Source: an uncultured Paracoccaceae bacterium
GTDB lineage: Bacteria; Pseudomonadota; Alphaproteobacteria; Rhodobacterales; Rhodobacteraceae
Length of the DNA: 7,807 nucleotides
NCBI GenBank assembly: GCA_937927885.1
Contig: CALEZJ010000585.1
Coordinates: 1-7,807, forward strand
Direction: 5' to 3'
Every line of letters begins with the position of its first letter. Position 1 is the first letter of the stretch. The notes under the pieces were generated by a model that saw only the letters and a program-made list of their open reading frames with translations, made no database searches and had not been told where the DNA came from. Shown here one piece after another: positions 7,095 to 7,807 of this stretch. The position numbers and the translations under genes were made by a program.

Positions 7095-7184
7095 TGGCGG
7101 AGAGACAGGGATTCGAACCCTGGGTGGGCTCTCACCCACAACGGTTTTCGAGACCGCCCCGTTCGACCGCTCCGGCACCTCTCC
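7095..7184 (-). tRNA. tRNA-Ser (anticodon CGA)
   Basis: A 90-nt gene including an encoded CCA (7095-7097) after discriminator G. Acceptor stem GGAGAGG (7184-7178) pairs with TCTCTCC (7105-7099), with one G-U pair. The anticodon stem GCGGT/ACCGT holds loop CTCGAAA, giving anticodon CGA (7150-7148) that reads codon UCG. A long variable arm, GGGTGAGAGCCCACC, marks a class II tRNA, and the T arm contains the GGTTCGAATCC motif. The D arm and identity fit serine. It lies on the opposite strand to chaC and downstream of the HAD-like gene, and has its own promoter and terminator. tRNA-Ser genes are known integration sites for islands; no integrase is in view. Confidence 0.97.
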
Positions 7185-7208
7185 GCGCTTGGGGGTCGTC
7201 GTGCGGGC

Positions 7209-7237
7209 GATGTAGCCGGGATTTCGGGCCGCTGCAA
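7209..7237 (-). promoter_or_regulatory. Promoter of tRNA-Ser
   Basis: On the minus strand TTGCAG (7237-7232), a 17-bp spacer, and TACATC (7214-7209). The -10 ends 24 bp before the tRNA 5' end, placing the start near 7202. TTG-17-TACATC fits alphaproteobacterial housekeeping sigma promoters in front of stable RNA genes. Confidence 0.6.
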
Positions 7238-7297
7238 GAGGGCGTCGCAGGAAAATCCGCACCCGCAAGTGGCGCGGTCAATGGCGCGAAGTCGGGA

Positions 7298-7807
7298 TCA
7301 GACCGCGCCGCGCACCATCAGCGGCATCAGCGCCGTGGCCAGCGCACGCGCGTCGCCCGGGCCGTGTTCCCAGCCCTTCCAGCCGCGTTTCTCGGCGGCG
7401 GCCACCGCAGGGCTGCGCGCGTCGATCAGCAGGATTTCTCCCGGCGCGAGTGCCAGCCGGGACTCGAAACGCGCCAGAAGCGCGGTGTCGGGCAGGGTCT
7501 GGCCGGTTTCGGGCGCGCTCAGGTTCGCGTCGAATCGGTCGGCCCATTCGCGGTCCTGGACCAGCCAGCGTGCGCGGCGCGCGTCGGTTTCCAGCCACAG
7601 GAGTTGCACGATCCCGGCCTCGGCCAGCGCCTCGCCGATGCGGGTCAGTTCGGGGTCGGGGTCGAGCGAGGTCTCGAGGATCAGTTCGAGCACCTCGTCG
7701 GCCAGATCGCCCGCATGGGTGCCGATGATATCAAGAAGGTCCACCTCGCCCGCCAGCAAGGCCGCGCGCCGCGCCTCGATCGCCCGGCCCAGGGCGCGCA
7801 CGTCCAC
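7298..7807 (-). CDS. HAD-like protein, N-terminus outside the window
   Basis: The frame is open at the right edge; the GTG at 7807 is the edge and not a supported start, so this is a C-terminal portion of 169 residues. The pattern is that of a haloacid dehalogenase-type hydrolase: a helical cap-like part with LDPDPELTRIGEALAEAG (48-65), a strand LLWLE (69-73), then FDANLSAPETGQTLPDTALL (92-111), and PGEILLIDA (122-130) followed by VAAAEKRGW. In active HAD enzymes the third motif has Lys in a GxxKPD context and the fourth has paired acidic residues after the hydrophobic strand. Here these read GQTLPD (Leu105) and IDA (Ala130). The motif I nucleophile region lies outside the window. This suggests a catalytically impaired or divergent HAD protein. 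GC content is very high, as in core genes. The family is likely, the function unknown. Confidence 0.6.
   Translation of the reverse strand: MDVRALGRAIEARRAALLAGEVDLLDIIGTHAGDLADEVLELILETSLDPDPELTRIGEALAEAGIVQLLWLETDARRARWLVQDREWADRFDANLSAPETGQTLPDTALLARFESRLALAPGEILLIDARSPAVAAAEKRGWKGWEHGPGDARALATALMPLMVRGAV

Noticed and set aside
6999..7268. 89-codon minus-strand open frame at the tRNA locus
   Set aside because: It is produced by the tRNA-Ser gene and its terminator, which fully explain this sequence.
1..7807. CRISPR array, prophage, toxin-antitoxin pair or riboswitch
   Set aside because: No regularly spaced repeats, phage genes, small gene pairs or known leader structures are visible in the window.

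Overview
The window looks like chromosomal DNA of a high-GC alphaproteobacterium, most likely a member of the Rhodobacterales/Paracoccaceae. This rests on the GC-rich codon use, the PAS-HisKA-HATPase-REC hybrid kinases with an AHDFNN H-box, the style of the ChaC protein, and a tRNA-Ser(CGA) promoter of alphaproteobacterial type. The assignment is an inference from sequence character, not from a search.

Layout. (1) 2-1735, plus strand: the 3' part of a hybrid sensor histidine kinase, cut by the left window edge. (2) 1776-3029, minus strand, convergent with the first gene across 40 bp: a response regulator with an N-terminal receiver and a C-terminal EAL domain, with every EAL catalytic residue I can check intact, so a probable c-di-GMP phosphodiesterase. 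(3) 3053-3301, minus strand: a receiver-domain fragment lacking both ends, directly upstream of the EAL gene. (4) 3302-3547: a scrambled intergenic stretch with a 10-bp direct repeat and a possible trace of an IS3-type transposase. (5) 3548-5974, plus strand: a second, complete hybrid histidine kinase with three PAS-type domains, clearly a relative of the first. (6) 5975-6298: no gene recognised, one strong GC hairpin. (7) 6299-6997, plus strand: ChaC-family gamma-glutamylcyclotransferase. (8) 7095-7184, minus strand: tRNA-Ser(CGA) with encoded CCA, a convincing promoter and an intrinsic terminator. (9) 7298-7807, minus strand: the C-terminal part of a HAD-like protein that has lost residues normally needed for catalysis.

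Working together. The left 6 kb is a sensory block: two PAS-rich hybrid kinases flank a receiver-EAL protein, with the remains of another receiver between them. A plausible reading is that one or both kinases pass phosphate to the receiver of the EAL protein, linking PAS-sensed cues to c-di-GMP breakdown. The arrangement suggests this; nothing in the sequence proves it. The right 1.8 kb (ChaC, tRNA-Ser, HAD-like) looks like housekeeping chromosome. I see no phage, CRISPR, toxin-antitoxin or defence system here.
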